Positions 1 through 9,864 of a stretch of 64,000 nt of DNA are shown one piece after another. Within the stretch, counting starts at the first letter, position 1; every line of letters starts with the position of its first letter. The stretch is taken from the NCBI RefSeq assembly GCF_009208555.1, contig NZ_WFLI01000006.1, positions 62,001-126,000 of the forward strand, given 5' to 3'. Source of the stretch: Janthinobacterium violaceinigrum. GTDB taxonomy: Bacteria; Pseudomonadota; Gammaproteobacteria; Burkholderiales; Burkholderiaceae_D. Position numbers and translations under genes: made by a program. The notes below the pieces were generated by a model. The model worked only from the letters and a program-made list of their open reading frames with translations, was not told the origin of the DNA and did not search any database.

Positions 1-609
1 GTCGGCAAGCTGACCCTGGTCGATGACGATACGGTCGACCTGACCAATCTGCAGCGCCAGATCGCCCACACCACGCAGCGCGTGGGCCAGCCGAAAGTGC
101 TGTCGGCGCGTGAAACCTTGACCGGAATCAATCCGGATATTGAAATTGTGGCGCTGCAGGAACGTCTCGGCGGCGCGCGCCTGGCCGAACTGGTCTGCTC
201 CAGCACGGTGGTGCTCGACTGCACCGATAACTTCGCCACGCGCCATGCCGTCAACCGCGCCTGCGTGGCGGCCAAGGTGCCGCTGGTGTCGGGCGCCGTG
301 ATCCGCTTCGACGGGCAAGTGAGCGTGTTCGACCCGCGCACGGGCACCCAGCCCTGCTACTCCTGCCTGTTTCCGCAGGAACAGCAGTTCACGGATGAGG
401 CGTGCTCGACCATGGGCGTGTTCGCGCCGCTGGTGGGCGTGGTGGGCGCCATGCAGGCGGCCGAGGCGCTGAAACTGGTGATGGGCACGGGGGAATCCCT
501 GGCCGGGCGCCTGCTGCTGCTCGACGGCTTGCACATGGAATGGAGCAGCATGCGCGTCGCGCGCGACCCGGGCTGCGCCGTTTGCGGCGAAGTGGTCTTG
601 CCGGGCTGA
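1..609 (+). CDS. moeB: MoeB/ThiF-family adenylyltransferase (5' truncated)
   Basis: The reading frame is open from base 1, so the N-terminus with the nucleotide-binding glycine motif lies outside the window; 202 residues are visible. This E1-like family adenylates the C-terminal glycine of a small sulfur carrier (MoaD or ThiS) for molybdopterin or thiazole synthesis in the cytoplasm. Visible hallmarks are the DDDTVDLTNLQRQ stretch at the very start, the VVLDCTDNFATRHAVN segment that ends in the conserved Asp/Asn region, and two cysteine pairs (CYSC and, near the end, CAVC) that bind structural zinc. MoeB and ThiF cannot be separated without the carrier-protein context, which is missing. The T2SS operon follows about 90 bases after the stop and looks separately transcribed. 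Confidence 0.85.
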   Translation, partial: VGKLTLVDDDTVDLTNLQRQIAHTTQRVGQPKVLSARETLTGINPDIEIVALQERLGGARLAELVCSSTVVLDCTDNFATRHAVNRACVAAKVPLVSGAVIRFDGQVSVFDPRTGTQPCYSCLFPQEQQFTDEACSTMGVFAPLVGVVGAMQAAEALKLVMGTGESLAGRLLLLDGLHMEWSSMRVARDPGCAVCGEVVLPG

Positions 610-633
610 CAGGCGCCGCACAAATTTTTCCCC

Positions 634-654
634 ATATGACAGGCTTTGTCATAT
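634..654. promoter_or_regulatory. Inverted repeat upstream of gspG, candidate operator
   Basis: ATATGACA (634–641) and TGTCATAT (647–654) form a perfect 8-bp inverted repeat around a 5-base spacer. It lies about 50 bases before gspG and just ahead of a TATACT box (663–668) that could serve as the -10 element; no well-spaced -35 is visible. The position would suit a regulator controlling the whole gsp operon, but no regulator family is assigned. Confidence 0.45.
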
Positions 655-702
655 TTCCGCTTTATACTCTGCATTCATTACTCACCTTCTTCTCTCTTTC
701 TT

Positions 703-1155
703 ATGCAAAACGCAGCAAACCATCCGAATCGCCAGCGCCGCGCGCGCGGCTTCACTTTGATCGAAATCATGGTTGTGGTGGTGATCATGGGCATCCTCGC
801 CTCGCTCGTGGTGCCCAAGCTGATCGCCCGCACGGGCGAGTCGAAAGTGGCGGCGGCGAAAGTCGACATCGCCACCGTGATGCAAGCCTTGAAACTGTAC
901 CGCCTGGATAACCAGCGCTACCCGACGACGGAACAGGGCTTGCAGGCGCTGATCGAAAAACCGACGACGGGACCGGCCGCGAACGGCTGGAAGGCGGGCG
1001 GCTACCTGGAAAAGATGCCGAAGGATCCATGGGGCAACCCATACCAATACCTGTCGCCAGGCGTGAAAGGCGAAGTCGATCTGATTTCGCTGGGTGCCGA
1101 CGGCCAGCCCGGCGGTAGCGGCGACGATGCCGATATCGGTTCCTGGGAACTGTAA
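703..1155 (+). CDS. gspG: Type II secretion major pseudopilin GspG
   Basis: Major pseudopilin of the T2SS; it polymerises in the periplasm into the pseudopilus that pushes folded proteins through the GspD secretin. The product is 150 residues. A basic leader ends in RARG, followed by the class III prepilin signal FTLIE with Glu at mature position 5 and a hydrophobic helix. The conserved YPTTEQGLQAL and KDPWGNPYQY motifs of GspG follow, and the acidic Asp-rich C-terminus is the calcium-binding loop. The ATG at 703 was chosen over the in-frame ATG at 646 because it gives a normal 15–20-residue leader. It is first in a 12-gene operon. The prepilin peptidase GspO needed for processing is not in the window. 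Confidence 0.97.
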   Translation: MQNAANHPNRQRRARGFTLIEIMVVVVIMGILASLVVPKLIARTGESKVAAAKVDIATVMQALKLYRLDNQRYPTTEQGLQALIEKPTTGPAANGWKAGGYLEKMPKDPWGNPYQYLSPGVKGEVDLISLGADGQPGGSGDDADIGSWEL

Positions 1156-1167
1156 GTTTCCCATTGC

Positions 1168-1653
1168 ATGCCTGCCATGACCACCGGCCGCCAGCTGCGC
1201 CAGCGCGGCTTCACGCTGATCGAATTGCTGGTGGTGATGGTCATTATCGGCGTCACCCTGGGCCTGGTCTCGCTGAACGCCATGCCGAACGGCCAGCAGG
1301 CGCTGCAAAAGGAAGCCGAGCGCATCGCCCTGCTGCTGCAGCTGGCGCGCGATGAAGCCATCGTGCGCAGCCGGCAGGTGGCTTTCGAGGCGGACGAAAA
1401 TCAATACCGTTTCCTGGTCCTCAATGAAAAGCTGTGGCAGCCCGTGACGCAGGACGATTTGCTGCGCGAGCGCAGCTTCAACAATACGCCCATGCTGCTC
1501 AGCGTGCAGCCGTCGAGCAGCGTGGCCCAGCCCCTGCGCATCATCTTCGGCCGCGAACCCGTCGACAAGCCCTTCGTGCTGACCCTGGCCAGCGGCGAAC
1601 GCAGCGTGGCCATCCGCGCCGACGGCATCGGCCATTTCACGGTCGAGCAATGA
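1168..1653 (+). CDS. gspH: Type II secretion minor pseudopilin GspH
   Basis: Minor pseudopilin, 161 residues, probably placed at or just under the pseudopilus tip. It has a short basic leader, the RG|FTLIELLVVMVIIG prepilin peptidase site and hydrophobic helix near residues 13–33, then a variable periplasmic domain. It starts 12 bases after gspG, and its TGA stop overlaps the gspI start (ATGA). The assignment to H rather than another minor pseudopilin rests on the G-H-I-J-K order and on length; the globular domain is poorly conserved in the family. Confidence 0.92.
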   Translation: MPAMTTGRQLRQRGFTLIELLVVMVIIGVTLGLVSLNAMPNGQQALQKEAERIALLLQLARDEAIVRSRQVAFEADENQYRFLVLNEKLWQPVTQDDLLRERSFNNTPMLLSVQPSSSVAQPLRIIFGREPVDKPFVLTLASGERSVAIRADGIGHFTVEQ

Positions 1654-2033
1654 TGCGGCCCTCAGCTCACCGCCGCCCGCGCGGTTTTACTCTGCTCGAA
1701 GTCCTCGTCGCCCTCGTCATCGTCGGCACGGCGCTGGGCGCCTCCTTGCGCGCCGTGGGCAGCCTGACGCAAAACAGCGACGGCTTGCGCAGCGCCATGA
1801 TGGCCACCTGGTCGGCGGAAAACCACCTGGTGCGGCTGCGCCTGGCAAAAACCTTCCCGCAGACGGGCAAGCGCACGGTCGACTGCCCGCAGGGCGATTT
1901 AAAACTCATCTGCGAAGAGGAAGTGGTGGCCACGCCGAATCCCCGCATCCGGCAAGTGCGCGTCAACGTGTATGACGTGCAATACCCGGCCCGGCGCATC
2001 GTGCGCCTGGTCTTGCTTTCCTTTAACGACTGA
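1650..2033 (+). CDS. gspI: Type II secretion minor pseudopilin GspI
   Basis: Minor pseudopilin of 127 residues, expected to form the tip complex with GspJ and GspK that starts pseudopilus assembly. The leader MMRPSAHRRPRG precedes FTLLEVLVALVIVG, a standard type IV prepilin cleavage and helix signature. The start at 1650 overlaps the gspH stop, giving an ATGATG stretch; the second ATG at 1653 is equally possible. The open frame extends upstream to 1434, but that part lies inside gspH in another frame and is not coding. The gspJ start overlaps the stop, so translational coupling is likely. Confidence 0.94.
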   Translation: MMRPSAHRRPRGFTLLEVLVALVIVGTALGASLRAVGSLTQNSDGLRSAMMATWSAENHLVRLRLAKTFPQTGKRTVDCPQGDLKLICEEEVVATPNPRIRQVRVNVYDVQYPARRIVRLVLLSFND

Positions 2034-2656
2034 TGGCGCGCCGCACGCTCTCCACCGCCGGTTTCACGCTGATCGAGCTGCTCGTGGCGATCGGCATCCT
2101 GGCCATGGTCGCCGTGCTGGGCTGGCGCGGCCTGGACAGCATCATGCGTTCGCGCGAAGTGCTGACCAGCCAGCTGGAGCAGGCACGCGGCATGCAGCTG
2201 GCGTTTGCCCAGATGCAAAGCGATTGCGACCACCTGGCTGGCGCCGGCCTAAGCACCAGCCTGCTGAATGGCCGCACCAACTTGTCGGCGGAAAATGACC
2301 GCCTGACCCTGGTGCGCCTGGCCGCATCGGAACAGGAAGCGCAGCAGTTGCAAGTGGTCACTTACCGCCTGCGCGGCGGCGTGCTGACGCGGCGCGAGTC
2401 GAACGGTACGCGCGACCTGGCCGTGCTCGACACCCTGTGGCAGGCGGCGCGCGACGATACCGATACCTCCAGCGCCGACGTGGCCCTGATGCATGGCGTC
2501 GACAGCATGGTCATGCGGGGCTGGAGCAATGGCGCCTGGAACGTGCTGACGGCGGGCGCCGCCATTTCCACGCAAGTGCCGGGCCTGGAAGTGACCCTGC
2601 AGATGCCGGGCCAGGACGCGGGCCTGTCCAAAGTCTTTTTATTGGGGCCGGGATGA
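2033..2656 (+). CDS. gspJ: Type II secretion minor pseudopilin GspJ
   Basis: Minor pseudopilin of 207 residues, the usual length for GspJ, which bridges GspI and GspK in the tip complex. A ten-residue basic leader ends in AG, then FTLIELLVAIGIL forms the cleavage site and membrane helix. The sequence LGWRGLDSIMRSRE just after the helix is typical of GspJ. The start overlaps the gspI stop by one base and the stop overlaps the gspK start, consistent with one co-translated operon. Confidence 0.94.
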   Translation: MARRTLSTAGFTLIELLVAIGILAMVAVLGWRGLDSIMRSREVLTSQLEQARGMQLAFAQMQSDCDHLAGAGLSTSLLNGRTNLSAENDRLTLVRLAASEQEAQQLQVVTYRLRGGVLTRRESNGTRDLAVLDTLWQAARDDTDTSSADVALMHGVDSMVMRGWSNGAWNVLTAGAAISTQVPGLEVTLQMPGQDAGLSKVFLLGPG

Positions 2657-3630
2657 AGAGTTTTTCCCGCCCAGCACGCCAGCGCGGCGTGGCCGTCATC
2701 ACGGCCTTGCTGCTGACGGCGCTGGCCATCACCGTCGTCGCCAGCCTGTTCTGGCAGCAGCAGGTGCAGGTGCGCTCGATGGAAAACCAGCGTTTGCGCC
2801 TGCAGACGCAATGGGCCATGCGCGGCATGGTCGACTTCGCCCGCTTCTGGCTGCGCCAGGACAATCCTTCGCTGACGGCGCTCGATGGCGTATGGGCCAC
2901 GCCCATCGAGGAAGCGCGGCTCGACGATTATGTGGACCGCGAGAAGGTCGACACGGAAAAATTCGACGCCACCGTCTCGGGCCGCGCGCTCGATGCGCAG
3001 GCGCGTTTCAATATCACCAACCTGGCCACCGCCACGGGCATCGTCAGCCAGCCCTACGTGCAGGCCTACCAGCGCTTGCTGTCCAACTTGCAGCTCGATA
3101 GTTCGCTGGCGCAGGCCACGGCCGATGCCGTGCTGCGCGCGCGGCCGAAACCGCGTGCCGCCGACAGCGGCACCGACGGCAAGACGCCCGCCGCCCCCGC
3201 CGCCACGGGCGGCAGCAGCGAGCCGGTGGCCTTCACGCAGGTCGAGGACTTGCTGGCCGTGCCAGGCTATACGCCGCAAGCCATCGAGAAGCTGCGCGAT
3301 TACATCATCGTGCTGCCGAAACCGACGGCGGTGAACGTGAATACGGCGTCGGCCGAGGTGCTGTCGGCCATTACCGACATGTCGGTCTCCGAGGCCAGCG
3401 CACTAACCTTGAGCAATCCGCGTAAAAAGTTTGTCGATAGAGCAAATTTCCAGAATAATATCAACGGCAAGTTGCCGATCAATGGCGTGGAGATCGATGT
3501 GAAAAGTCAGTACTTCCTCACCGTGATCCGCGTGCGCCTGGACCGCGCCGCGCTCGATGCGCAGGCACTGGTGTGGCGCGAGCCGAATCCTGCGCGCACC
3601 ACCAGCCTGGTCTGGCTGCGGGAAAATTAA
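2653..3630 (+). CDS. gspK: Type II secretion minor pseudopilin GspK
   Basis: Largest minor pseudopilin, 325 residues, capping the pseudopilus tip. The leader MKSFSRPARQRG is followed by VAVITALLLTALAITVV. The Glu at mature position 5 is absent, which is characteristic of GspK. A Pro/Ala-rich stretch near residues 170–190 precedes the helix-hairpin-helix-like PGYTPQAIEKLRDYIIVLP segment and the VNVNTASAEVLSA motif, both seen in GspK proteins. The ATG at 2653 overlaps the gspJ stop. A more upstream in-frame ATG at 2437 lies inside gspJ and was rejected. Confidence 0.95.
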   Translation: MKSFSRPARQRGVAVITALLLTALAITVVASLFWQQQVQVRSMENQRLRLQTQWAMRGMVDFARFWLRQDNPSLTALDGVWATPIEEARLDDYVDREKVDTEKFDATVSGRALDAQARFNITNLATATGIVSQPYVQAYQRLLSNLQLDSSLAQATADAVLRARPKPRAADSGTDGKTPAAPAATGGSSEPVAFTQVEDLLAVPGYTPQAIEKLRDYIIVLPKPTAVNVNTASAEVLSAITDMSVSEASALTLSNPRKKFVDRANFQNNINGKLPINGVEIDVKSQYFLTVIRVRLDRAALDAQALVWREPNPARTTSLVWLREN

Positions 3631-3649
3631 CAGCTGAAAGCGAGTCACT

Positions 3650-4879
3650 TTGACAATACTGTATATCCGTCACCCGGCCAAGGCGTCCACCGACAGCGCG
3701 CCTGCCTGCTCCTTCGTGCTGGCCGGCGACGGCGGCGCCCTGTTGCAGCAGGGCAGCGCGCCGCTGGGCAGCCTGGGCCAGTTGATCGCCGGCGCGAAGC
3801 AGGTGGTGCTGTTGCTGGCGGCCGCCGACGTGACCCTGCTGCGCCTGAAAACGCCGCCGCTGGCCGGCGCCCGTTTGCGCGCGGCCTTGCCGGGCCTGGT
3901 GGAAGAACATATTCTCGGCGACGCCCAGGATTGCCTGCTGGCCGCCGGTGCGCCCGACGCTGCTGGCATGCGCACGGTGGCCGTGGCGCAGCGCGCCTGG
4001 GCCGAGGTGTTGGTAAAAGCTTTGCTGGCGCAGGGCGCGCGCAAGGTGGCGCTGCTGCCGTCGCAGCTGTGCCTGCCCCTGCAGCCGGGCAGCGTGACGG
4101 CTGCCCTGCAGGCCAGCGGCGACGGTTTGGAACTGGCCTTGCGCCAGGCGCCGCAAGAGGGCCTGGGCCTGGTATTGCCGGCCCAGCCGCAGCAGGCGCT
4201 GCTGGCGACGCGCGCGTTTGCCGGCGACGTGCCCCTGACGGTCTACGTGGCGCAGGCGGAGCTGGCGCAATATCAACAGCTCGCGGCCGGCATGGAGGGC
4301 GTGACGGTCGAGCCTGACCACTGGGCGCACTGGATTGCCGGCGCCAGGGGCGCGGCGCTGGACCTGGCCCCTGCGCTGGGCACGGCGACAGGCGCGGCCG
4401 CCGACTGGCGCCGCTGGCGCTGGCCGCTGCGCCTGGCACTGCTGGCCGTGATCGTCAACCTGGCCGGCATGAATATCGAATGGATGCGTTTGAAGCGCGA
4501 GGCCGCCACCGTGCGCACCTCGATGCAGCAAACCTTCAAGGCCGCGTATCCGAACGAAGCGCCCGTGTTTGGCCTGGAAGCGGAGCAGATGCGGCGCAAT
4601 ATCGCCGCTGCCCGCCTGCAGGGCGGGCAAGCCAGCATGGATGACTTCACCAGCATGAGCGCGGCCCTGGGCGAGGCGCTGGGCGGCTTGGCCGGGCGCG
4701 GCGTGGTGGCGTCGCTGGAATACCGCGAGCGGGCCCTGATCGTCAGGCTGAAACCGGACATGGTCGACGCCAGCGCCCAGGCGCAGGTGCGCGACGGCCT
4801 GGCCGCGCGCAAGCTGGCCCTGAATGAAACGGCGCCGGGCGTGTGGAAGATCACGCCGGCCACGGGAGCAAAAGCATGA
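3650..4879 (+). CDS. gspL: Type II secretion inner-membrane platform protein GspL
   Basis: GspL anchors the GspE ATPase to the inner membrane and pairs with GspM. The 409-residue product fits the family: a cytoplasmic actin-like region (about 1–255), a single membrane segment around LRLALLAVIVNLAGMNIEW (about 262–280) and a periplasmic ferredoxin-like domain at the end. The start codon is TTG at 3650, since no ATG gives a comparable N-terminus. The preceding GAAAG at 3637–3641 is only a weak ribosome site, so translation may depend on coupling to gspK 19 bases upstream. The stop overlaps the gspM start. Confidence 0.93.
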   Translation: MTILYIRHPAKASTDSAPACSFVLAGDGGALLQQGSAPLGSLGQLIAGAKQVVLLLAAADVTLLRLKTPPLAGARLRAALPGLVEEHILGDAQDCLLAAGAPDAAGMRTVAVAQRAWAEVLVKALLAQGARKVALLPSQLCLPLQPGSVTAALQASGDGLELALRQAPQEGLGLVLPAQPQQALLATRAFAGDVPLTVYVAQAELAQYQQLAAGMEGVTVEPDHWAHWIAGARGAALDLAPALGTATGAAADWRRWRWPLRLALLAVIVNLAGMNIEWMRLKREAATVRTSMQQTFKAAYPNEAPVFGLEAEQMRRNIAAARLQGGQASMDDFTSMSAALGEALGGLAGRGVVASLEYRERALIVRLKPDMVDASAQAQVRDGLAARKLALNETAPGVWKITPATGAKA

Positions 4880-5409
4880 GTGCAGCAGTAAACAAGATCC
4901 GCGCCGCGCTGACGGGCCAGGAACAGAACCTGCAGGCGTTCTGGACGGAGCGCACGCAGCAGGAACGCAAGCTGCTGGCCATCGGCGGCGTGGTGGCGGG
5001 GCTGGCCCTCGTCTATGCCGTGTTTTTCGAGCCGGCCTGGACGGGGCGCATCTCCCTGCAAAAGAGCTTGCCCGAGCTGCGCCAGAACGCGGCCCAGCTG
5101 CAGGCGCTGGCGCGCGAAGCGGGTGACCTGGCGCGCCAGGCGCCGGTGCAGGTGGCCCCCATGAGCCGTGAAAGCCTCGACGCCTCGCTGAAAGCGCGCG
5201 GCCTGAGCCCGCAATCGCTGTCGCTGACGGGGGAATATGCGCGCGTGCAGCTGAACGGCGTGCCGTTCGCCAGCGTCATGCTGTGGCTGGACGGCTTGCG
5301 CCGCGAAGGCCGCGTGGCGGTGCAGGAAGCGAAGATCACGGCGCAGAGCAAGGCGGGGCTGGTCGACGCCAGCCTGACCCTGCACCAGAGCCCGGGCGCG
5401 GCGCGATGA
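4876..5409 (+). CDS. gspM: Type II secretion inner-membrane protein GspM
   Basis: Bitopic inner-membrane protein of 177 residues that dimerises with GspL. A short cytoplasmic N-terminus is followed by one transmembrane helix near residues 36–55 (LLAIGGVVAGLALVYAVFF). A predicted periplasmic coiled-coil-like segment (LRQNAAQLQALAREAGDLARQ) and a compact C-terminal domain complete it. The ATG at 4876 overlaps the gspL stop as ATGA. The open frame upstream of it is shadow sequence in gspL. Confidence 0.93.
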   Translation: MSAAVNKIRAALTGQEQNLQAFWTERTQQERKLLAIGGVVAGLALVYAVFFEPAWTGRISLQKSLPELRQNAAQLQALAREAGDLARQAPVQVAPMSRESLDASLKARGLSPQSLSLTGEYARVQLNGVPFASVMLWLDGLRREGRVAVQEAKITAQSKAGLVDASLTLHQSPGAAR

Positions 5410-6182
5410 TGCGCCTGCTTGGCTGGCTGCTGGCCATCGTCGCCAGCGTCTGCATCACCCTGCTGGTATTTTTTCCGGCCGGCTGGGTTGCGGGCATCGT
5501 GGAAAAGCAGACGGGCGGACGTTTGACCTTGGGCGACGCGCAAGGTACCCTGTGGCGCGGCTCGGCCTTTATCGGCGGGGCCGCCAGCGCGAACGGCGCC
5601 GTGACGCCCCTGCTGCCGGGGCGTTTCAGCTGGCGCATTTCGCCCTCGGTGCTGTGGGGATCGGCGGACGTGGAATTGCAGAACCCGCAGGCGCTGTCGC
5701 AGACGGTGAACTTGCGCGGGTCGTGGTCGCACTGGCAAGTCAGCCCGGCGGCCCTGCTGCTGCCGGCCGATGGCCTGGGCGGCCTGGGCGCGCCCTTGAA
5801 TACCGTGGCGCCGACGGGCAGCATGCGCCTGTCGTGGAGCACCCTGGAGCTGGCCCTGGAGCAGCGGCAGTTTTCCGCCGTCGGCCGCACCACCTTGCAG
5901 ATGACGGACATGGCGTCGCGCCTGTCGTCCTTGCGTCCGCTGGGCAGCTACGAGCTCGATTTCGATTGGCAGGGGCAGCAGGCGACGTTGACCTTGCGCT
6001 CCATCAAGGGACCGCTGCTGCTCGACGGCAGCGGCAGCCTGCAACAGGGGCGCATGCAGTTTTCCGGCCAGGCCCAGGCCGCAGCAGGATATGAAGAGAC
6101 CTTGGCGAGTTTGTTGAATTTGCTGGGACAGCGCCGTAGCAATAGCGAAAAAAACATCATCGCCTTAGAGTTCAGACAATGA
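5406..6182 (+). CDS. gspN: Type II secretion protein GspN
   Basis: GspN is a single-pass inner-membrane protein found in a subset of T2SS operons; its exact role is unsettled. This 258-residue copy has one N-terminal membrane segment (LLGWLLAIVASVCITLLVFF, near residues 4–23). A periplasmic domain follows with the family's TGGRLTLGDAQGTLWRGSA stretch and the WRISPSVLWG segment. The start at 5406 (or 5409) overlaps the gspM stop, and the stop overlaps the gspD start. Confidence 0.93.
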   Translation: MMRLLGWLLAIVASVCITLLVFFPAGWVAGIVEKQTGGRLTLGDAQGTLWRGSAFIGGAASANGAVTPLLPGRFSWRISPSVLWGSADVELQNPQALSQTVNLRGSWSHWQVSPAALLLPADGLGGLGAPLNTVAPTGSMRLSWSTLELALEQRQFSAVGRTTLQMTDMASRLSSLRPLGSYELDFDWQGQQATLTLRSIKGPLLLDGSGSLQQGRMQFSGQAQAAAGYEETLASLLNLLGQRRSNSEKNIIALEFRQ

Positions 6183-8422
6183 AAAAACCATCCGTGAGCC
6201 CCCATACTTTCTCCTTCTCGCTGCGCCGCCTGTCGGCCGCCGCCTTGCTGTGCTGTTCCGTGGCCGGCATGCCGGCATCCGTCTGGGCCGCGCCCGGCGA
6301 TGAAGCGGCGCTCAATTTCGTCGGCGCCGACATCGAATCGGTGATCAAGGCGGTGGGCCATTACACCAACATCAATTTCGTCATCGACCCCCGCGTCAAG
6401 GGCACGATCACCCTCGTGTCGGAAAAATCGATCAGCAAGACGCAGGCTTTCGGACTGCTCGCTTCCGCCTTGCGCCTGCAGGGCTACGCGGTGGTGTCCG
6501 GCGACGGCTACGCGAAGGTGGTGCCGGAAGCGGACGCCAAACTGCAATCCGTGCCCACCCAGGTGGGCAATGGCAGCAGCCAGGTGAAGGGCGACCAGAT
6601 CGCCACCCAGGTGTTTTACCTGAACTACGAATCGTCGGCCAACCTGCTGGCCGTGCTGCGCCCGCTGATCTCGCCGAACAATACGATCAACGCCAACCCG
6701 GGCAACAACTCGCTGGTGATCACCGATTACGCGGATAACCTCAAGCGCCTGGCGAAGATCATCGCCGCGCTCGACGTCCCCGCCTCGACGGACCTGGACG
6801 TGATTCCCGTGCGCTATGCGATCGCTTCCGACCTGGCCTCGATGGTCAACAAGCTGATGGAGGGCGGGAATGCGGGCGCCGGCGCGACGGGCGACGCGGG
6901 CAAGGTGTCCGTGCTGGCCGACCCGCGCACCAATTCGCTGGTGCTGCGCGCCCCGTCGGCGGCGCGCGCCAACCTGGCCAAGTCGCTCATTTCCAAGCTG
7001 GACCAGCCCACCACGCAGCTGGGCAACGTGCACGTGGTGTACCTGAAAAATGCGGACGCCACCAAGCTGGCGCAGACCTTGCGCTCGGTCGTGACGTCGG
7101 ACGGCACGGCTGCTTCGGCGCAGCAGGGCAGCAGCAACCAGAGCACGAACAACCAGATCAGCCAGACCAACAGCGGCATGAACAGCACTGGCCTGGGCGG
7201 CAATACGCAAAGCGGCGGCACGGGCGGCGCGTCGCTGAACAACGGGCCGCAGCAGCTGTCGTCGGGCGGCGCGGCCGGTTTCATCCAGGCCGACGCGTCC
7301 ACCAACACCCTGATCCTGACCTGCAACGAAGCCGTCTACCGCAACCTGCGCGCCGTGATCGACCAGCTCGACGTGCGCCGCGCCCAGGTCTACATCGAGG
7401 CGCTGATCGTCGAAGTGACGTCGTCCAAGGCGTCCGAATTCGGCGTGCAGTGGCTGGGCCTGTCGGGCGACAGCTCCAGCAACTACCGCGTGGGCGCGCT
7501 GCAGTCGTTCGCCTCGGGCACCACCAACAACATCGGCGCCATCGCCACGGGCGGCGGCAAGGTCTTGCCGACGGGCGGCCTGACGGTCGGCATCTTCAAG
7601 CAGATCAACGGCGCGCTGGGCCTGGGCGCCGTGGCGCATGCGCTGGAATCGGACGGCAACGCCAACATCCTGTCGACGCCGAACCTGATCACCCTGGACA
7701 ATGAACTGGCGACCATCAAGGTGGGCCAGAACGTGCCTATCCTGACGGGCCAGTACACGAGCACGGCCGGTACCAACACGAATCCGTTCCAGACCATCGA
7801 CCGCAAGGAAGTGGGCCTGACCCTGAAGGTGCGTCCGCAGATTTCCGAAGGCGGCACGATCAAGCTGGGCATCTATCACGAGACGTCGAGCGTGGACAAA
7901 TCCACGGCGTCGGCAGTCAGCGGCATCACCATCAACAACCGCGTGATCGAAAACAATGTGCTGGCCGACGATGGCCAGATCATCGTCCTGGGCGGCCTGA
8001 TCGAGGACAGCACGGGCGACAATGCGGAAAAAGTGCGCGGCCTGGGCGATATCCCCCTGATCGGCAACCTGTTCAAGTACCAGACGCGCGAGCGCAAGAA
8101 AACCAATCTGATGATCTTCCTGCGCCCCGTCATCGTGCGCAACAAGGAGCAGAGCGGCAGCCTGGCGGCCGACCGCTACGACTACATGCGTTCGGCCGAG
8201 ACGGCCGCCGTGCCGGCCACGGGCAACCTGATGCTGAAGGACCTGGGCACGCCCGTGCTGCCGGCCCTGCAGGATGGTCAGCCCGTGGGCGGCAGCATGG
8301 TGACGCGTCCCGTGCCGCCGGCGCCGACGCCGCCGCCAGGCGCGCCGGCCAATGCGGCCACGCCGCCGCAGCCGCTGCTGCAGCAATACCAGCAGCAGCA
8401 ATTGCCGCAGCCGCAGAAGTGA
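6179..8422 (+). CDS. gspD: Type II secretion outer-membrane secretin GspD
   Basis: Secretin that forms the multimeric outer-membrane exit channel. The 747-residue precursor has a signal peptide ending near residue 38 (VWAAPGD). An N0 domain follows ([31 protein letters not shown]), then repeated N1–N3 domains and the C-terminal secretin core with its [10 protein letters not shown] and [17 protein letters not shown] motifs. A Gly/Ser/Asn/Gln-rich low-complexity loop around residues 315–360 lies in the N3 domain, a usual place for such an insert. The C-terminal tail after about residue 680 is Pro/Gln-rich and may hold the pilotin-binding region. No pilotin gene is seen nearby. Confidence 0.97.
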   Translation: MKKPSVSPHTFSFSLRRLSAAALLCCSVAGMPASVWAAPGDEAALNFVGADIESVIKAVGHYTNINFVIDPRVKGTITLVSEKSISKTQAFGLLASALRLQGYAVVSGDGYAKVVPEADAKLQSVPTQVGNGSSQVKGDQIATQVFYLNYESSANLLAVLRPLISPNNTINANPGNNSLVITDYADNLKRLAKIIAALDVPASTDLDVIPVRYAIASDLASMVNKLMEGGNAGAGATGDAGKVSVLADPRTNSLVLRAPSAARANLAKSLISKLDQPTTQLGNVHVVYLKNADATKLAQTLRSVVTSDGTAASAQQGSSNQSTNNQISQTNSGMNSTGLGGNTQSGGTGGASLNNGPQQLSSGGAAGFIQADASTNTLILTCNEAVYRNLRAVIDQLDVRRAQVYIEALIVEVTSSKASEFGVQWLGLSGDSSSNYRVGALQSFASGTTNNIGAIATGGGKVLPTGGLTVGIFKQINGALGLGAVAHALESDGNANILSTPNLITLDNELATIKVGQNVPILTGQYTSTAGTNTNPFQTIDRKEVGLTLKVRPQISEGGTIKLGIYHETSSVDKSTASAVSGITINNRVIENNVLADDGQIIVLGGLIEDSTGDNAEKVRGLGDIPLIGNLFKYQTRERKKTNLMIFLRPVIVRNKEQSGSLAADRYDYMRSAETAAVPATGNLMLKDLGTPVLPALQDGQPVGGSMVTRPVPPAPTPPPGAPANAATPPQPLLQQYQQQQLPQPQK

Positions 8423-8432
8423 TGGGACAGTC

Positions 8433-9854
8433 ATGAGCAATCTGCTTCCCTACGCCTACGCGCGCGATTTCGGCCTGCTGGCCCGGCCCGGCGCGCAGGA
8501 CGGCGCTCCCGTCGAGGTGCTGGTGGCGGCATCGACGGCGCCGGCGGCCATTGCCGAAGTGTCGCGCCGTTTCGGCCAGATCCAGCTGACGGTGCTGCCG
8601 CGCGGCGACCTCGATGCGGCGATTGCCGGCGCCTACGCGGGCGGCGGCGGCGACGCGTCGCAGATGGCCGATGAATTCGACGCCGACCTGGACTTGACCA
8701 AGCTGCTGCAGGACGTGCCGGCCATCGAGGACTTGCTCGAGTCGTCCGACGATGCGCCCGTGATCCGCATGATCAACGCGCTGCTGACGCAGGCGCTGCG
8801 CGAAGGCGCGTCCGATATCCACATCGAACCGTTCGAGCAGACGTCCGTCGTGCGCTTCCGCATCGACGGCAGCCTGCGCGACGTCGTGCGCCCAAGGAAG
8901 GCCATCCACGGTTCGCTGATTTCGCGCATCAAGATCATGGCGCAGCTCGACATCGCCGAAAAACGCTTGCCGCAGGACGGCCGCATCACTCTGCGCGTGG
9001 GCGGCAAGCCCGTCGACGTGCGCGTCTCGACCCTGCCCACCGGGCATGGCGAACGGGCCGTATTGCGTTTGCTGGACAAGGAAGCAGGCCGCCTCGACCT
9101 GCAGCACCTGGGCATGAGCGCGCCCATGCTGCAGCAGTTCGATGGCTTGATCACGCAGCCGCACGGCATCGTGCTCGTCACGGGCCCTACCGGCTCGGGC
9201 AAGACCACCACCCTGTATGCGGCGCTGTCGATGCTCAACGCGACGACCACGAACATCCTGACGGTGGAAGACCCGATCGAGTACGACCTGGCAGGCGTGG
9301 GCCAGACGCAAGTCAACCCGCGCATCGACATGACCTTTGCCAAGGCGCTGCGGGCGATTCTGCGGCAGGATCCCGATGTGATCATGATCGGCGAGATCCG
9401 CGACCTGGAAACGGCGCAGATCGCCGTGCAGGCGTCGTTGACGGGCCATCTGGTGCTGGCGACCCTGCACACGAACGACGCTTCGGCGGCCGTCACGCGC
9501 CTGCTGGACATGGGCATCGAGCCCTTCCTGCTGTCGTCGTCGCTGCTGGGCGTGCTGGCGCAGCGCCTGGTGCGCAAATTGTGCGGCTCCTGCAAGACCT
9601 TCGATGGCCAGTACTGGCAGGCCGTCGGCTGCGAGCATTGCGGCCAGACGGGCTACCAGGGCCGCGTGGGCGTGTACGAGCTGCTGCGCACGACGGAACA
9701 GATCCGCGCGCAGATCCACAACCGCGCCTCGGAAGCGGACGTGCGCGCCGTCGCCCTGCAGGACGGCATGACGGGCATGCGCGAGGACGGCGAACGCTGG
9801 CTGCGCGACGGCACCACCACGCAGGCAGAATTGCTGCGCGTGACCAAAGACTAG
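8433..9854 (+). CDS. gspE: Type II secretion ATPase GspE
   Basis: Cytoplasmic hexameric ATPase that drives pseudopilus assembly. The 473-residue protein has a short N1E-like region and the arginine/Asp-box region ([12 protein letters not shown]). Walker [11 protein letters not shown] is near residue 250, Walker [10 protein letters not shown] near 313, and the His box is [13 protein letters not shown]-terminal zinc motif has two cysteine pairs (CGSC near 384 and CEHC near 400). The ATG at 8433 starts 10 bases after gspD ends; the longer open frame back to 8352 lies inside gspD and is not used. Confidence 0.97.
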   Translation: MSNLLPYAYARDFGLLARPGAQDGAPVEVLVAASTAPAAIAEVSRRFGQIQLTVLPRGDLDAAIAGAYAGGGGDASQMADEFDADLDLTKLLQDVPAIEDLLESSDDAPVIRMINALLTQALREGASDIHIEPFEQTSVVRFRIDGSLRDVVRPRKAIHGSLISRIKIMAQLDIAEKRLPQDGRITLRVGGKPVDVRVSTLPTGHGERAVLRLLDKEAGRLDLQHLGMSAPMLQQFDGLITQPHGIVLVTGPTGSGKTTTLYAALSMLNATTTNILTVEDPIEYDLAGVGQTQVNPRIDMTFAKALRAILRQDPDVIMIGEIRDLETAQIAVQASLTGHLVLATLHTNDASAAVTRLLDMGIEPFLLSSSLLGVLAQRLVRKLCGSCKTFDGQYWQAVGCEHCGQTGYQGRVGVYELLRTTEQIRAQIHNRASEADVRAVALQDGMTGMREDGERWLRDGTTTQAELLRVTKD

Positions 9855-9864
9855 GCCCGCCACC

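Noticed and set aside
3650..3655. TTGACA as a -35 box inside the T2SS operon
   Set aside because: It coincides with the TTG start codon of gspL, and no -10 lies 16–18 bases downstream.
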